Positions 54,643-63,810 of a stretch of 64,000 bases of DNA are shown piece by piece. The stretch is from Psychrosphaera sp. B3R10 (GTDB lineage: Bacteria > Pseudomonadota > Gammaproteobacteria > Enterobacterales > Alteromonadaceae). The notes under the pieces are model-generated. The model had not been told where the DNA came from. It searched no databases and was given only the letters and a program-made list of their open reading frames with translations. The DNA is taken from positions 62,001 through 126,000 of the forward strand of contig NZ_JAHKQH010000037.1 of NCBI RefSeq assembly GCF_018861025.1, in the 5' to 3' direction. The position numbers were made by a program, and so were the translations under genes. Position 1 is the first letter of the stretch. Each line of letters opens with the position of its first letter.

Positions 54643-55269
54643 ATGTCAATGAAGCCATTTACTTCACAATTCAACCATTCTGACGTAAAAAACCTTAAAA
54701 AAGAAACCATCTATCAAGGTTTTTTTAAACTAGAACAATATTCTTTCCAGCATAGCCTATTTGCCGGTGGTGAGAGTGCAGTTGTTTATCGCGAAATTTT
54801 AGAACGTGGTGACGCAGTTGCCGTCTTACCCTATGATCCAAAAACCAATCAATTGGTCTTTATCGAACAGATCCGCATCGGCGCGATTAATGACAAAAAG
54901 TCTCCTTGGTTATTGGAAGTCGTTGCCGGCATGATAGATAAAGATGAAACAAAAGAACAAGTTGCACTTAGGGAGGCCGAAGAAGAGGCAGGGTTGATTG
55001 TCGAAGAGCTGATCCCAATGTTAAACTACTTATCCAGTCCAGGTGGCACAACGGAACGAATTCACCTATTTTTAGGCATTGTCGATACGACAGAAGTGGG
55101 TGGCATCTATGGTCTTGCTGAAGAACAAGAAGACATCAAGGTACATGTAATGGATTTTGATGATGCGTTGGATTTGTTTAATCAAGGTGTTATCGATAAT
55201 GCATCGACTGTAATTTGTATTCAATGGTTGGCATTAAATAAAAGTAAAATAGATACAAGGTTTAAATAA
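54643..55269 (+). CDS. nudF: ADP-ribose diphosphatase (Nudix)
   Basis: It hydrolyses ADP-ribose to AMP and ribose-5-phosphate. The 208 residues carry a complete Nudix box, G-x5-E-x7-REAEEEAGL (residues about 105-127, in GMIDKDETKEQVALREAEEE). The flanking YDPKTNQLVFIEQIRIGA and LSSPGGTTERIHLFLG match NudF. It starts the cluster nudF-yqiB-yqiA-parE. Confidence 0.95.
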   Translation: MSMKPFTSQFNHSDVKNLKKETIYQGFFKLEQYSFQHSLFAGGESAVVYREILERGDAVAVLPYDPKTNQLVFIEQIRIGAINDKKSPWLLEVVAGMIDKDETKEQVALREAEEEAGLIVEELIPMLNYLSSPGGTTERIHLFLGIVDTTEVGGIYGLAEEQEDIKVHVMDFDDALDLFNQGVIDNASTVICIQWLALNKSKIDTRFK

Positions 55270-55276
55270 TATAAAA

Positions 55277-55747
55277 ATGACAGCTGTGCGCCGCGGGTTT
55301 GGCCAAAAATATGTCCCTAACCTTAAAAAACTGCAACATACTTGCACCCGCAACTATGGCTTATTGCTGCGTCTTTTACCTATGGAATATAACTTGAACC
55401 AAACTTGGGTGTTATCCATATCAAAAAATTTGACCTTTGAGTTAACGGTCACTGATATTAGCCGTTACACTGAATCTTTTACTCTTTTACAAGTGGATAG
55501 TCAGTTACCTGTAAACATGAAAACAAATATCGATTTTCGTGTTTACCATGATGCACAAATGGTTGAGGTTACCGGTTTTCAAAAGCAAAACTGGATAAAA
55601 GCAAACAATCCTTATCCAAACCCAAAGTTGCATCATAAAGATGAAAAGGTTCAAGTTAATTTGTTATTGAAAGACTGGTTAAACTTAGTTGTCAATCATC
55701 AAGCGAGTGGCGTAGACCCTTTAGTTCAAGCGCCTGTCTCATTATAA
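55277..55747 (+). CDS. yqiB: DUF1249 family protein (YqiB)
   Basis: A 156-residue conserved cytoplasmic protein of unknown function. Family features are YVPNLKKLQHTCTRNYGLLLRLLP, the central beta region DFRVYHDAQMVEVTGFQ, and YPNPKLHHKDEKVQVNLLLKDWL. It lies 7 bp after nudF, as in E. coli. In E. coli cpdA follows; here yqiA follows directly after 38 bp. Confidence 0.92.
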   Translation: MTAVRRGFGQKYVPNLKKLQHTCTRNYGLLLRLLPMEYNLNQTWVLSISKNLTFELTVTDISRYTESFTLLQVDSQLPVNMKTNIDFRVYHDAQMVEVTGFQKQNWIKANNPYPNPKLHHKDEKVQVNLLLKDWLNLVVNHQASGVDPLVQAPVSL

Positions 55748-55785
55748 ATTTCCAAGTCTTTAAAAGGTAAATTAGGTTAATAAGC

Positions 55786-56373
55786 ATGGATTCAATTCTC
55801 TATTTACATGGTTTTCATTCATCACCATATTCTGCCAAAGCGCTGGAGTTTAAAAAGCAAATTGAGTTAAATCATCCTCAAATTTCTGTTATCGCGCCGC
55901 AATTGGCGGCTTTGCCACAAGACGCTATTCGACAGGTAACTGAAGTTGCCCAGCAATTTAGCGATCAATTAATTGGTGTAGTTGGGAGTTCGATGGGCGG
56001 GTATTTAGCCACCTATTTACACAATGAGTTTCATTTGCCTGCGGTCGTAATTAATCCAGCTGTTAAGCCATTTGAACTATTAGAAAGTTATAAAGGGGCG
56101 CAAGTCCACCCTTTAACAAATGAACGTTATACTTTGGGTGATGAGCATATGGCACATTTACGTGATGTTTATCAACCAACGGTTCGCGACGGAAAGTTAG
56201 TTTGGTTGTTGCAGCAAGAAGGTGATGAAGTTTTAGATTATGACCAGGCAATCAAGCACTACCAAGACTGTCTTATCACCTGTGAAAAAAACGGCAGTCA
56301 CGCATTTGAGGGGTTTGAACGATATCCAAATGATATCGTTGAATTTTTTCTAAAGAGCAAGCCGACACGTTAG
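55786..56373 (+). CDS. yqiA: YqiA-type esterase
   Basis: A 195-residue alpha/beta hydrolase active on short acyl esters in E. coli. The nucleophile elbow is GSSMGG (GxSxG), the oxyanion region is ILYLHGFHSSPYSAKA, the acid is in QQEGDEVLDY and the histidine in NGSHAFEGFERY. The order and spacing of these motifs fit YqiA. It is 290 bp upstream of parE. Confidence 0.93.
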   Translation: MDSILYLHGFHSSPYSAKALEFKKQIELNHPQISVIAPQLAALPQDAIRQVTEVAQQFSDQLIGVVGSSMGGYLATYLHNEFHLPAVVINPAVKPFELLESYKGAQVHPLTNERYTLGDEHMAHLRDVYQPTVRDGKLVWLLQQEGDEVLDYDQAIKHYQDCLITCEKNGSHAFEGFERYPNDIVEFFLKSKPTR

Positions 56374-56663
56374 CTCAGTATCAAAGATAGGATTAAGTCG
56401 CGTGACCGTTTGGCTTATTGGTAATTTGTTCAATAGCTGAACAGCCTTTGAACACTGACGTCAGGCGCGAATAAGCGTTACTTTATTTATGAGTAATAAC
56501 TCGCTTTGATTTCCAACATGAGCTACAAATTATATTCCGTAAAAATAAAAATAGATTTGGTCCCACACTAAATTTATTCCTAAATAGTGCTTTATGTTTG
56601 CTACGTTCCTCGTTAATCTTGTCTCTATATTAATAAAAACAAAAACGCTAAATCCGACACCCT

Positions 56664-58559
56664 ATGACAGACCAATCCTATAACGCAGAAGCTATTGAAG
56701 TCCTAAATGGACTCGAACCCGTACGTCGCAGACCGGGAATGTATACCGATACAACTCGGCCAAACCATCTAGCGCAGGAAGTAATCGACAATAGTGTCGA
56801 TGAAGCGTTAGCGGGCCATGCGCAGTCAATTTTTGTCATATTACATGAAGACAATTCATTAGAGGTCCAAGATGATGGACGTGGAATGCCTGTGGATATC
56901 CATCCAGAAGAAGGGATCCCAGGGGTAGAGCTGATCTTAACCAAATTACATGCCGGTGGTAAGTTTAGTAATGCCAGCTATGAGTTTTCTGGTGGTTTAC
57001 ACGGCGTTGGTGTTTCGGTAGTTAATGCGTTAACAACCCGAATGGAAGTTAAAGTTAAACGTGACGGCCAGCATTATGGCATCGCGTTTGAAAATGGCGA
57101 TAAAGTAGAAGATCTTTCCGTAATAGGCACTGTTGGTCGTCGAAATACCGGAACCAATGTTCGATTCTGGCCAGACGCGACTTATTTTGACTCTGCTAAG
57201 TTCTCCATTTCTAAACTGGTCCATAATATGCGCGCAAAAGCGGTATTGTGTCCTGGATTGCGAATTAAGTTTGATAACAAACAAACAAAAGAAACATATG
57301 AGTGGTATTACGAAGATGGTCTTAAAGATTATCTAATAGACTCAGTGAAAGAATACATTAATTTGCCAGAAGACCCATTTACAGGTAGTTATTCTGGTAA
57401 TTTAGAAGCTGCTGATTGGGCTATTACCTGGTTGCCGGAAGGCGGTGAAGCGGTTGGCGAAAGTTACGTAAACTTAATTCCAACGGCCCAGGGCGGAACG
57501 CACGTAAATGGATTACGGCAGGGATTGTTAGAGGCGATGCGTGAATTTTGCGAGTTTCGAAACTTGCTGCCACGTGGTATTAAACTCACCCCTGAAGATA
57601 TTTGGGAACGATGCAGCTACATCTTGTCGGTGAAAATGCAGGACCCACAATTTGCTGGGCAAACAAAAGAGCGATTATCATCGCGCCAATGCGCCACATT
57701 TGTCTCAGGCGTAGTAAAAGATTCCTTTAGTTTATGGCTAAATACCAATACTGATATTGCGGAACAACTGGCTGAATTATGTATTTCAAATGCACAAAAA
57801 CGCCTAAAAGCCGCTAAAAAAGTTGTTCGTAAAAAGGTCACTCAGGGGCCCGCATTACCAGGTAAGCTAACAGATTGTTCGAGCCAAGAAATTGGCCGCA
57901 CAGAACTATTTCTCGTCGAAGGTGATTCAGCTGGTGGTTCGGCGAAACAAGCTCGAGATCGAGAAATACAAGCGATTATGCCGCTTCGAGGTAAGATCTT
58001 AAATACTTGGGAAGTGGATGCCGGTCAGGTTTTGGCATCACAAGAGGTTCACGATATATCGGTGGCGATAGGAATGGATCCGGATTCAACTGATCTGACA
58101 CAATTGCGTTATGGCAAAATTTGTATCCTAGCGGACGCCGACAGCGATGGTTTGCATATAGCCACATTATTGTGTGCTTTGTTTACTCAACATTTCAGGC
58201 CCTTAGTGGAACAAGGTCATGTATATGTTGCGATGCCTCCGTTATATCGTATTGACGTTGGTAAAGACGTGTATTACGCATTAGATGAAGGTGAAAAAGA
58301 CGGGGTTTTAGACCGCATTGCTGCAGAAAAGAAAAAGGGCAAAATAAATGTCCAACGCTTCAAGGGTCTTGGTGAAATGAACCCGCTGCAATTGCGTGAA
58401 ACGACGATGGATCCAAATACGCGTCGGTTGGTACAATTAACCATTGATGAAATTACACCAACGATGGAACTACTTGATATGCTGTTGGCCAAAAAACGTT
58501 CAGGTGATCGTAAAATTTGGCTAGAAAGCAAAGGCAACAAAGCAATGGTAGAGGTGTAA
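56664..58559 (+). CDS. parE: DNA topoisomerase IV subunit B
   Basis: ParE is the ATPase subunit of topoisomerase IV, which decatenates daughter chromosomes. The 631 residues equal the E. coli length. The GHKL ATPase domain begins with EVLNGLEPVRRRPGMYTDTTRP and includes GLHGVGVSVVNALT. The TOPRIM domain has LVEGDSAGGSAKQARDR and DADSDGLHIATLL. The end RRLVQLTIDE is standard. TDTTRP rather than the gyrase form distinguishes it from GyrB. parC is not in the window. Confidence 0.97.
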   Translation: MTDQSYNAEAIEVLNGLEPVRRRPGMYTDTTRPNHLAQEVIDNSVDEALAGHAQSIFVILHEDNSLEVQDDGRGMPVDIHPEEGIPGVELILTKLHAGGKFSNASYEFSGGLHGVGVSVVNALTTRMEVKVKRDGQHYGIAFENGDKVEDLSVIGTVGRRNTGTNVRFWPDATYFDSAKFSISKLVHNMRAKAVLCPGLRIKFDNKQTKETYEWYYEDGLKDYLIDSVKEYINLPEDPFTGSYSGNLEAADWAITWLPEGGEAVGESYVNLIPTAQGGTHVNGLRQGLLEAMREFCEFRNLLPRGIKLTPEDIWERCSYILSVKMQDPQFAGQTKERLSSRQCATFVSGVVKDSFSLWLNTNTDIAEQLAELCISNAQKRLKAAKKVVRKKVTQGPALPGKLTDCSSQEIGRTELFLVEGDSAGGSAKQARDREIQAIMPLRGKILNTWEVDAGQVLASQEVHDISVAIGMDPDSTDLTQLRYGKICILADADSDGLHIATLLCALFTQHFRPLVEQGHVYVAMPPLYRIDVGKDVYYALDEGEKDGVLDRIAAEKKKGKINVQRFKGLGEMNPLQLRETTMDPNTRRLVQLTIDEITPTMELLDMLLAKKRSGDRKIWLESKGNKAMVEV

Positions 58560-58596
58560 CCAATCGAATTTTTGCCTGTAGGTCAATAGTATACAA

Positions 58597-58631
58597 CGTC
58601 GAGTAATGTAACCTAACGTACTTACTCGACG
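58597..58631. repeat. Inverted repeat after parE
   Basis: CGTCGAGTA and TACTCGACG form a perfect 9-bp inverted repeat around a 17-base centre. No T-run follows, so it is either a protein-binding site or a non-terminator hairpin in the 210-bp gap before the histidine kinase. Confidence 0.5.
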
Positions 58632-58769
58632 ACTTATCACCACTGTTTATCCCTCATTATTCTAATCTACGTGTCTGTTGTTGTTTGTAATTTGTCTTTG
58701 TGATTGGTAAATCCAAAGTAATGTTGCTAAGTTGTTATTATCAAATATATTTGGATAACAATTCGTTTT

Positions 58770-60887
58770 ATGAAATTGCTGGAACCTACTTCAGTTGCAA
58801 ATGTTCGGACCGAAATCGTAGATACTATTCTTGCCGTCGTCGCGTTATTTTCTGTTTTTCAAATTGCGGCATTAATGTGGCGCGCCACAGAATTTTACGA
58901 CCCAGTGCACTTTATTCGAATTGCACTTCTTGTTTTGCTTATTGCGACTTATCTTTTTAGAAATCGAATACCGCATATTATAAAAAGCGCAGTTTTGATC
59001 TTTTCAACGTTGATAATTGGAATTTCCTCCCTGTTTGTATTTGGCTTAACCGCCGCTGGCACGTTATTACTGTTAAGTGGCGTCCTCACCACAGGATTAA
59101 TTTTAAGTCATGCCATGGCGCTTGTTTTTTTAGCGGTTAGCTTATGTACGCTTGGCTATTTTGCGTTGTCGGCTCATTTAGGAACGCTGGAGTTTGTCAA
59201 TTCTGCTGATTCATTCAATCTAAGCGTTTCAGCTTGGGTTAACCAAATAATGGTTTTTACTATTCTAGTTAGCTTATTGCTGTTTACGATAAAAAAAATG
59301 TTTACTGTTTTGATGGAAGCAAATATTCGATTAAGTGCAATGTCAGAGGACAGCCAAAAAGAAGCACAACGAGCCAATGATTTGTTGTTAGCGGCAGTGG
59401 ACGCTATGCCGTATCGTGTTTTTTGGAAGGACACTAATTTGGTGTATCGAGGGGCCAACAAGCTCTTTTCCCTTGATGCCGGTGAAATAGACGCATCGGA
59501 AGTGATCGGTAAGTCAGATTTTGATTGTCCATGGATAGCAAACGCTGAAGCGTATCGGGCAGATGACCAGTTAGTCATGGATACAAAAACAGCTAAGTTG
59601 AATTTTGAAGAAAAACAAACAACGCCCTCCGGCGAAAACATCTATGTTATGACCAATAAAGTGCCGTTAATTTCTGCACAGGGTGACGTTATCGGGGTAT
59701 TAGGTACTTACGATGATATTACCGAGCGAAAATTATTGGATTTGGAATTAACCAAAGCCAAGGCGGAAGCCGAAGCGGCAAACATTGCGAAAAGCCAATT
59801 TTTGGCCAACATGTCACATGAAATTCGAACCCCGTTAAGTGGCATTAATGGCTTGATAAATTTGACTTTAAAATCGGATTTAACTGAGACACAAAGAGAG
59901 TATTTGAGTAAAGCAAAGCGTTCGGTTAGTAGTTTGTCTGTGATCATTAACGACATTTTAGATATATCAAAAATTGAAGCCAATAAGCTTGTTATTGAAT
60001 CAATCCCTTTCTCTCCGGCTAGTTTAGTGAATACTTTGCGGGATTTAATTGAACCGCTCATCGTTGATAAAAATATCGATTTTGTTGTCAAATGTGACTT
60101 TTCTGAAGAAGTGTTTTTAGAGGGTGATCAAACGCGTATCTTACAAGTGTTAATTAACTTGTGTTCAAATGCGATTAAATTCACCGCCTCTGGTTTAGTT
60201 GAGGTTGAGCTAAAGTGGCAGGAACAAGAGGAACGGTTACACTTCTCCGTTGAAGATTCGGGGATTGGTATATCAGTGGAGGATCAACAAAAGTTATTTA
60301 CCAGTTTTAATCAAGCTGACGGTTCGATTACACGAAATTATGGTGGCACCGGATTAGGCCTGTCCATTGTTAAAAACCTGTGTTTCTTAATGAATGGTAA
60401 AGTAGAGATAGAAAGTGAAGTTGGCAAAGGCAGTCGCTTTTTTGGATATATCTCGTCAAAGCGCGCCGAACAAAAAATAGAAAAGTTACAAGTTGCAAGT
60501 TTGCCATTAAATTTATTCGGTCTAAATATTTTGCTGGTGGAAGACAATGCCATTAACCAACTTATTGCTGAGCAAACATTAGTCTCAGAAGGGGTTAATG
60601 TGAAGTGTGTGGAAGACGGAATTCAGTGTCTAGATTCTCTGGAAAATGAAGAGTTTGACCTTGTCCTAATGGATATTCAAATGCCTAACATGGATGGGAT
60701 GGAGGCGATTAAGTTAATAAGAACACAACCAAAGTTTGCACGGTTGCCGGTCATCGCACTAACGGCAAATGTGCTGTCGCATGAAGTGAAACAATACTAT
60801 GAAATCGGGTTTAATGCCCATGTAGCTAAACCGTTTGACCGAATAGACATACTCGACGCGATTAAGCTGGTATTAAATCAACATTAA
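58770..60887 (+). CDS. Hybrid sensor histidine kinase (PAS-HisKA-HATPase-REC)
   Basis: The 705 residues comprise an N-terminal membrane region of about six helices (17-178), a PAS domain with PAC motif (about 200-322, ending [10 protein letters not shown]), HisKA with H350 in [10 protein letters not shown], a HATPase_c domain (N box [11 protein letters not shown] boxes DSGIGI and [10 protein letters not shown]) and a receiver domain (about 583-700) with phospho-acceptor D635 in [13 protein letters not shown] and the K in VAKPFDR. There is no HPt domain, so the phosphorelay must pass to a separate protein. The signal is unknown. It is an orphan kinase: no response regulator gene is adjacent. 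Confidence 0.92.
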   Translation: MKLLEPTSVANVRTEIVDTILAVVALFSVFQIAALMWRATEFYDPVHFIRIALLVLLIATYLFRNRIPHIIKSAVLIFSTLIIGISSLFVFGLTAAGTLLLLSGVLTTGLILSHAMALVFLAVSLCTLGYFALSAHLGTLEFVNSADSFNLSVSAWVNQIMVFTILVSLLLFTIKKMFTVLMEANIRLSAMSEDSQKEAQRANDLLLAAVDAMPYRVFWKDTNLVYRGANKLFSLDAGEIDASEVIGKSDFDCPWIANAEAYRADDQLVMDTKTAKLNFEEKQTTPSGENIYVMTNKVPLISAQGDVIGVLGTYDDITERKLLDLELTKAKAEAEAANIAKSQFLANMSHEIRTPLSGINGLINLTLKSDLTETQREYLSKAKRSVSSLSVIINDILDISKIEANKLVIESIPFSPASLVNTLRDLIEPLIVDKNIDFVVKCDFSEEVFLEGDQTRILQVLINLCSNAIKFTASGLVEVELKWQEQEERLHFSVEDSGIGISVEDQQKLFTSFNQADGSITRNYGGTGLGLSIVKNLCFLMNGKVEIESEVGKGSRFFGYISSKRAEQKIEKLQVASLPLNLFGLNILLVEDNAINQLIAEQTLVSEGVNVKCVEDGIQCLDSLENEEFDLVLMDIQMPNMDGMEAIKLIRTQPKFARLPVIALTANVLSHEVKQYYEIGFNAHVAKPFDRIDILDAIKLVLNQH

Positions 60888-60983
60888 CCTGAAACTTGTC
60901 GTATTTTAGGTGGTTTTTATTGTCAACGGTTGTTAGAGGGTAGTAGCTCTAAAGTAGCATATACGCGGTTAACTCGCTCATCT

Positions 60984-61022
60984 ACCTTGTTGATTGTTTA
61001 AATTATAAACAATCAACAAGGT
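60984..61022 (+). promoter_or_regulatory. Perfect 17-bp inverted repeat covering the ribosome binding site of the esterase gene
   Basis: ACCTTGTTGATTGTTTA and TAAACAATCAACAAGGT are perfect complements around AATTA. The right arm ends in AAGG, the core of the Shine-Dalgarno sequence of the ATG at 61029, and only GTGAAATA-type sequence lies between. In RNA the hairpin would hide the ribosome binding site. As DNA it could be an operator. There is no T-run, so it is not a terminator. Confidence 0.7.
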
Positions 61023-61028
61023 GAAATA

Positions 61029-63188
61029 ATGATAATAATAAATAGAATATATGGTTTTTTCCTCCTCGTGAGCCTCTTTTTTGCTACTTCAGTTAATGCT
61101 GGAAGCTGGCAGCAAAATGTCAGTATTGGTGGTTTTAACAATGTCCATATTTATACTCCTGACTCTTCCTCTGCAATTGGTGTGGGCAAGTCTCTACTGA
61201 TTGTACTTCATGGATGTGTGCAACCTATTAATAATTACTTAACTGCGCAACTTGAAGACGCGGCAGAACAACATGGCATGGTGGTCGCAGTTCCCGATGC
61301 GATGAATAAAGCCGGTTACAGTTGTTGGTCGTATTGGCAAGGCACTAAAAATCGAACTTCAGGTGATTATAAAAATTTGATTAACCTGGCTAATGCAATG
61401 AGCGGTGACGCATCTCGAAATATAGATGCAAATCAGGTATACCTTGCTGGTTTGAGTTCTGGTGGTGCATTTACCCAACAGGCCGGTTGTGTGGCACCTG
61501 ATGTATTTGCGGGAGTGGCACCAAGCGCGGGACCCACCCTAGGCACAAGTTCTAACGGTGCGTTAAACAATTGTGAAGTGGTGACTCCAACCACCTTTAA
61601 ATCACGTTGTGAAAGTTATGCAGGGTCTTACTCGGCACATCTTGATACTCAAATAGCAGTGGTCGGTCACGGCACGGCAGACACTACAGTTGACACCTGT
61701 TATAACCAACAAAATGCCAATGGTTACGCCAATGTTTATGGTGTTTCACAATTGTCTGGCAGTACAACTATTTCGGATGGTACAGGCCATACTGCATCTG
61801 AAACTTTATGGACTGGTAATCGAGTTGCGATGGTGTGGTTTGATGGTTTAGATCATTCTTGGTCTGGTGGCGCTGGTGCTTCAGGGGACTATATTGCATC
61901 TAATAGTATTAACTTTGCATCTTATCTCGGGCAGTATTTTAGTGACAATAACCAACGTGTGGATCGTAATTCGGGGCCTGTCATCACAGTATTAAATGCA
62001 GTAGACAACAATAATGTCTTAGCTATTTCAGGAAATGCTATAGATGACGATAGTAGTGTCACCAATGTTGAAATCGTCATTACCGATGTTTCAACTACAA
62101 CACCTACTGCTGTTGCGACAATAAACACGACAGCTGCAACTAATAACGGTTATTTCTCTGCAGATTCTACAACCTTAAATGATGGTTTATATTTAATTGA
62201 AGTTCGTGCCACGGACGATTTAGCAAAAACAGGAGACACAGTTTCGATTACAACTCGGGTTGGACCTGAGCCTCCAGCGACAGCACCACAAATGTCTGAC
62301 GTCACTGTAGCGGTAAGTGGTCAATGTGCAACCATTTCAGGTTCGGTACTAGATCAAAACCAAAACTTGTCATCAGTTGAAGCAAGTTTTACAAATGGCG
62401 TTAAGGTAGCCACAGTCAATAGTAATCAATTTAATGTCGAGCAATGTGGGTTATCCGGTGGGACGCAAACTGCAAATGTTACCGCAACCGACAGCACGTC
62501 TTTATCGTCTACAGTACAGGTAAGCTTTACAATAGATGCTGGAAAAACAGGGGATTACAATTATCACATCGCGGAAGGTCATATAACCTGGGGATATGGT
62601 TACTCGGCCTGTTATCTAGAGTTTGGCACTAACGATTTTACGATGCGCGAATATCAAGCAGGTTCAACTCAGTGTAATTGGGTCGCCGATGGTGCACCAA
62701 GTTGTAAGGGACAAAACCAGGCATGCTCAGCGCAAACAGGGCCTATAGATAGTGATAATGACGGTATCGATGATAATCTTGATAACTGCCCAAACATGAC
62801 AAATAGTGATCAAGCTGACAACGACAATGATGGCTTAGGCAATGTATGTGATGCAACACCTAATGGTGGATCAACAGACTCTGACAGCGATGGCATCGCA
62901 GATAGCTTAGACAATTGCCCCAATATGGCCAATAGTGACCAAGCAGATAATGATAGTGACGGATTAGGCAACGTATGTGATGCAACGCCAAACGGTGACT
63001 ATTCGTGTACAGAATATACTTCGAGTAACTATAGCCATGTAATGGCAGGCCGTGCGGTAAATTATTATGGGTACGCCATTGCGGTAGGGTCCGGTGATAA
63101 CTTAGGTTATTACAATATTTACGTCACAAGCACCGTTGCTGAGATAAGCAATGGTCATTTTGAAAAAGGCTCATGCAGCTCATATTAA
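61029..63188 (+). CDS. Secreted modular PHB-depolymerase-family esterase with thrombospondin type 3 repeats
   Basis: The 719 residues begin with a signal peptide (cleavage near VNAGS). The catalytic domain (about 28-305) is of the PHB depolymerase/CE1-like type: oxyanion motif VLHGCVQP, nucleophile S143 in GLSSGG and a C-terminal LDHSWSGG with the histidine. Two Ig-like/Big-type domains follow (about 315-505), then a Trp/Cys-rich segment, two thrombospondin type 3 calcium repeats (about 573-655; DSDNDGIDDNLDNCPN form), and a final Cys-containing domain (SNYSHVMAGRAVNYYGYA) often found at the end of such secreted esterases. The substrate could be a polyester or an acetylated/feruloylated polysaccharide. 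Confidence 0.84.
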   Translation: MIIINRIYGFFLLVSLFFATSVNAGSWQQNVSIGGFNNVHIYTPDSSSAIGVGKSLLIVLHGCVQPINNYLTAQLEDAAEQHGMVVAVPDAMNKAGYSCWSYWQGTKNRTSGDYKNLINLANAMSGDASRNIDANQVYLAGLSSGGAFTQQAGCVAPDVFAGVAPSAGPTLGTSSNGALNNCEVVTPTTFKSRCESYAGSYSAHLDTQIAVVGHGTADTTVDTCYNQQNANGYANVYGVSQLSGSTTISDGTGHTASETLWTGNRVAMVWFDGLDHSWSGGAGASGDYIASNSINFASYLGQYFSDNNQRVDRNSGPVITVLNAVDNNNVLAISGNAIDDDSSVTNVEIVITDVSTTTPTAVATINTTAATNNGYFSADSTTLNDGLYLIEVRATDDLAKTGDTVSITTRVGPEPPATAPQMSDVTVAVSGQCATISGSVLDQNQNLSSVEASFTNGVKVATVNSNQFNVEQCGLSGGTQTANVTATDSTSLSSTVQVSFTIDAGKTGDYNYHIAEGHITWGYGYSACYLEFGTNDFTMREYQAGSTQCNWVADGAPSCKGQNQACSAQTGPIDSDNDGIDDNLDNCPNMTNSDQADNDNDGLGNVCDATPNGGSTDSDSDGIADSLDNCPNMANSDQADNDSDGLGNVCDATPNGDYSCTEYTSSNYSHVMAGRAVNYYGYAIAVGSGDNLGYYNIYVTSTVAEISNGHFEKGSCSSY

Positions 63189-63211
63189 ACGTCTAAAATA
63201 CTAGTCGTTTG

Positions 63212-63240
63212 AAAAGAGTGTCCGCGGACACTCTTTTTTT
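63212..63240. terminator. Strong terminator between the esterase gene and the DUF1415 gene
   Basis: AAAAGAGTGTCC and GGACACTCTTTT pair perfectly around GC, followed by a long T-run on the plus strand. It lies between convergent genes and can work both ways. Confidence 0.9.
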
Positions 63241-63241
63241 T

Positions 63242-63266
63242 ACCTGACAAAAAACGATGGTCAGGT
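63242..63266. repeat. Second hairpin, overlapping the DUF1415 stop
   Basis: ACCTGAC and GTCAGGT pair over an 11-base loop; TTTA follows on the plus strand. It may act as a back-up terminator for read-through from the left. Confidence 0.45.
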
Positions 63267-63809
63267 TTTATCCTGAAATAGGTTTTGAAATTGCGGTTCT
63301 GTAAGTCGGTTCAAAGTATCAATATTGTTTTCAGGGATCTGTTCTGGGTTTGGGTATTTTTCCACGAGCCGAGTTAACGTCGCTTCTCGTAAAATATGGA
63401 TGATAGGAAAGGGCGCGCGATTCGTGTAATTCTCTCTGCTATCTTCCTCAACCCCATCAAAAACGTAATCTGGATGGAAACTCGCGAGTTGCAATACCCC
63501 TTCAAGGTGCATAGATATTAACAACTGCTGAGCTTTGTCGAGAAAGTCCAGGTAGTCATAAAAATCATATAAATGATCTGGGACAACAAATAACGTTGTA
63601 TCCGTTAGGTTAGGGTCGGTGTCGGTTAAAAATCTCAATTCTTGCTGGAACTGATTTAATACAGCTTTGTCTTTTCGGGCGCCACATACCGCCACTTTAA
63701 TTTGGTTATTTGTTCGTGGTTTTTTAGCAAAAGGACAAAGGTTTAGGTCGATTACGATGGAATCAAGCCATTGCCAAACCTGTTTTTCTACACTTAACTC
63801 TAGTGGCAT
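63261..63809 (-). CDS. DUF1415 family protein
   Basis: A 182-residue conserved protein of unknown function. Family features are WLDSIVIDLNLCPFAKKP near the N-terminus, LQLASFHPDYVFDGV in the middle and NRAPFPIIHILREATLTRLVE. The cysteine in NLCPFA and the His/Asp in SFHPDY are the most conserved points. It starts one base after the mutH stop (TGATATG), so it is translationally coupled to mutH. Confidence 0.9.
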   Translation of the reverse strand: MPLELSVEKQVWQWLDSIVIDLNLCPFAKKPRTNNQIKVAVCGARKDKAVLNQFQQELRFLTDTDPNLTDTTLFVVPDHLYDFYDYLDFLDKAQQLLISMHLEGVLQLASFHPDYVFDGVEEDSRENYTNRAPFPIIHILREATLTRLVEKYPNPEQIPENNIDTLNRLTEPQFQNLFQDKT

Positions 63810-63810
63810 A

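Noticed and set aside
62749-62995. Repeated DNA units in the esterase gene as a tandem repeat array
   Set aside because: They encode two thrombospondin type 3 protein repeats and differ at many silent positions, so they are old coding repeats, not a recent array.
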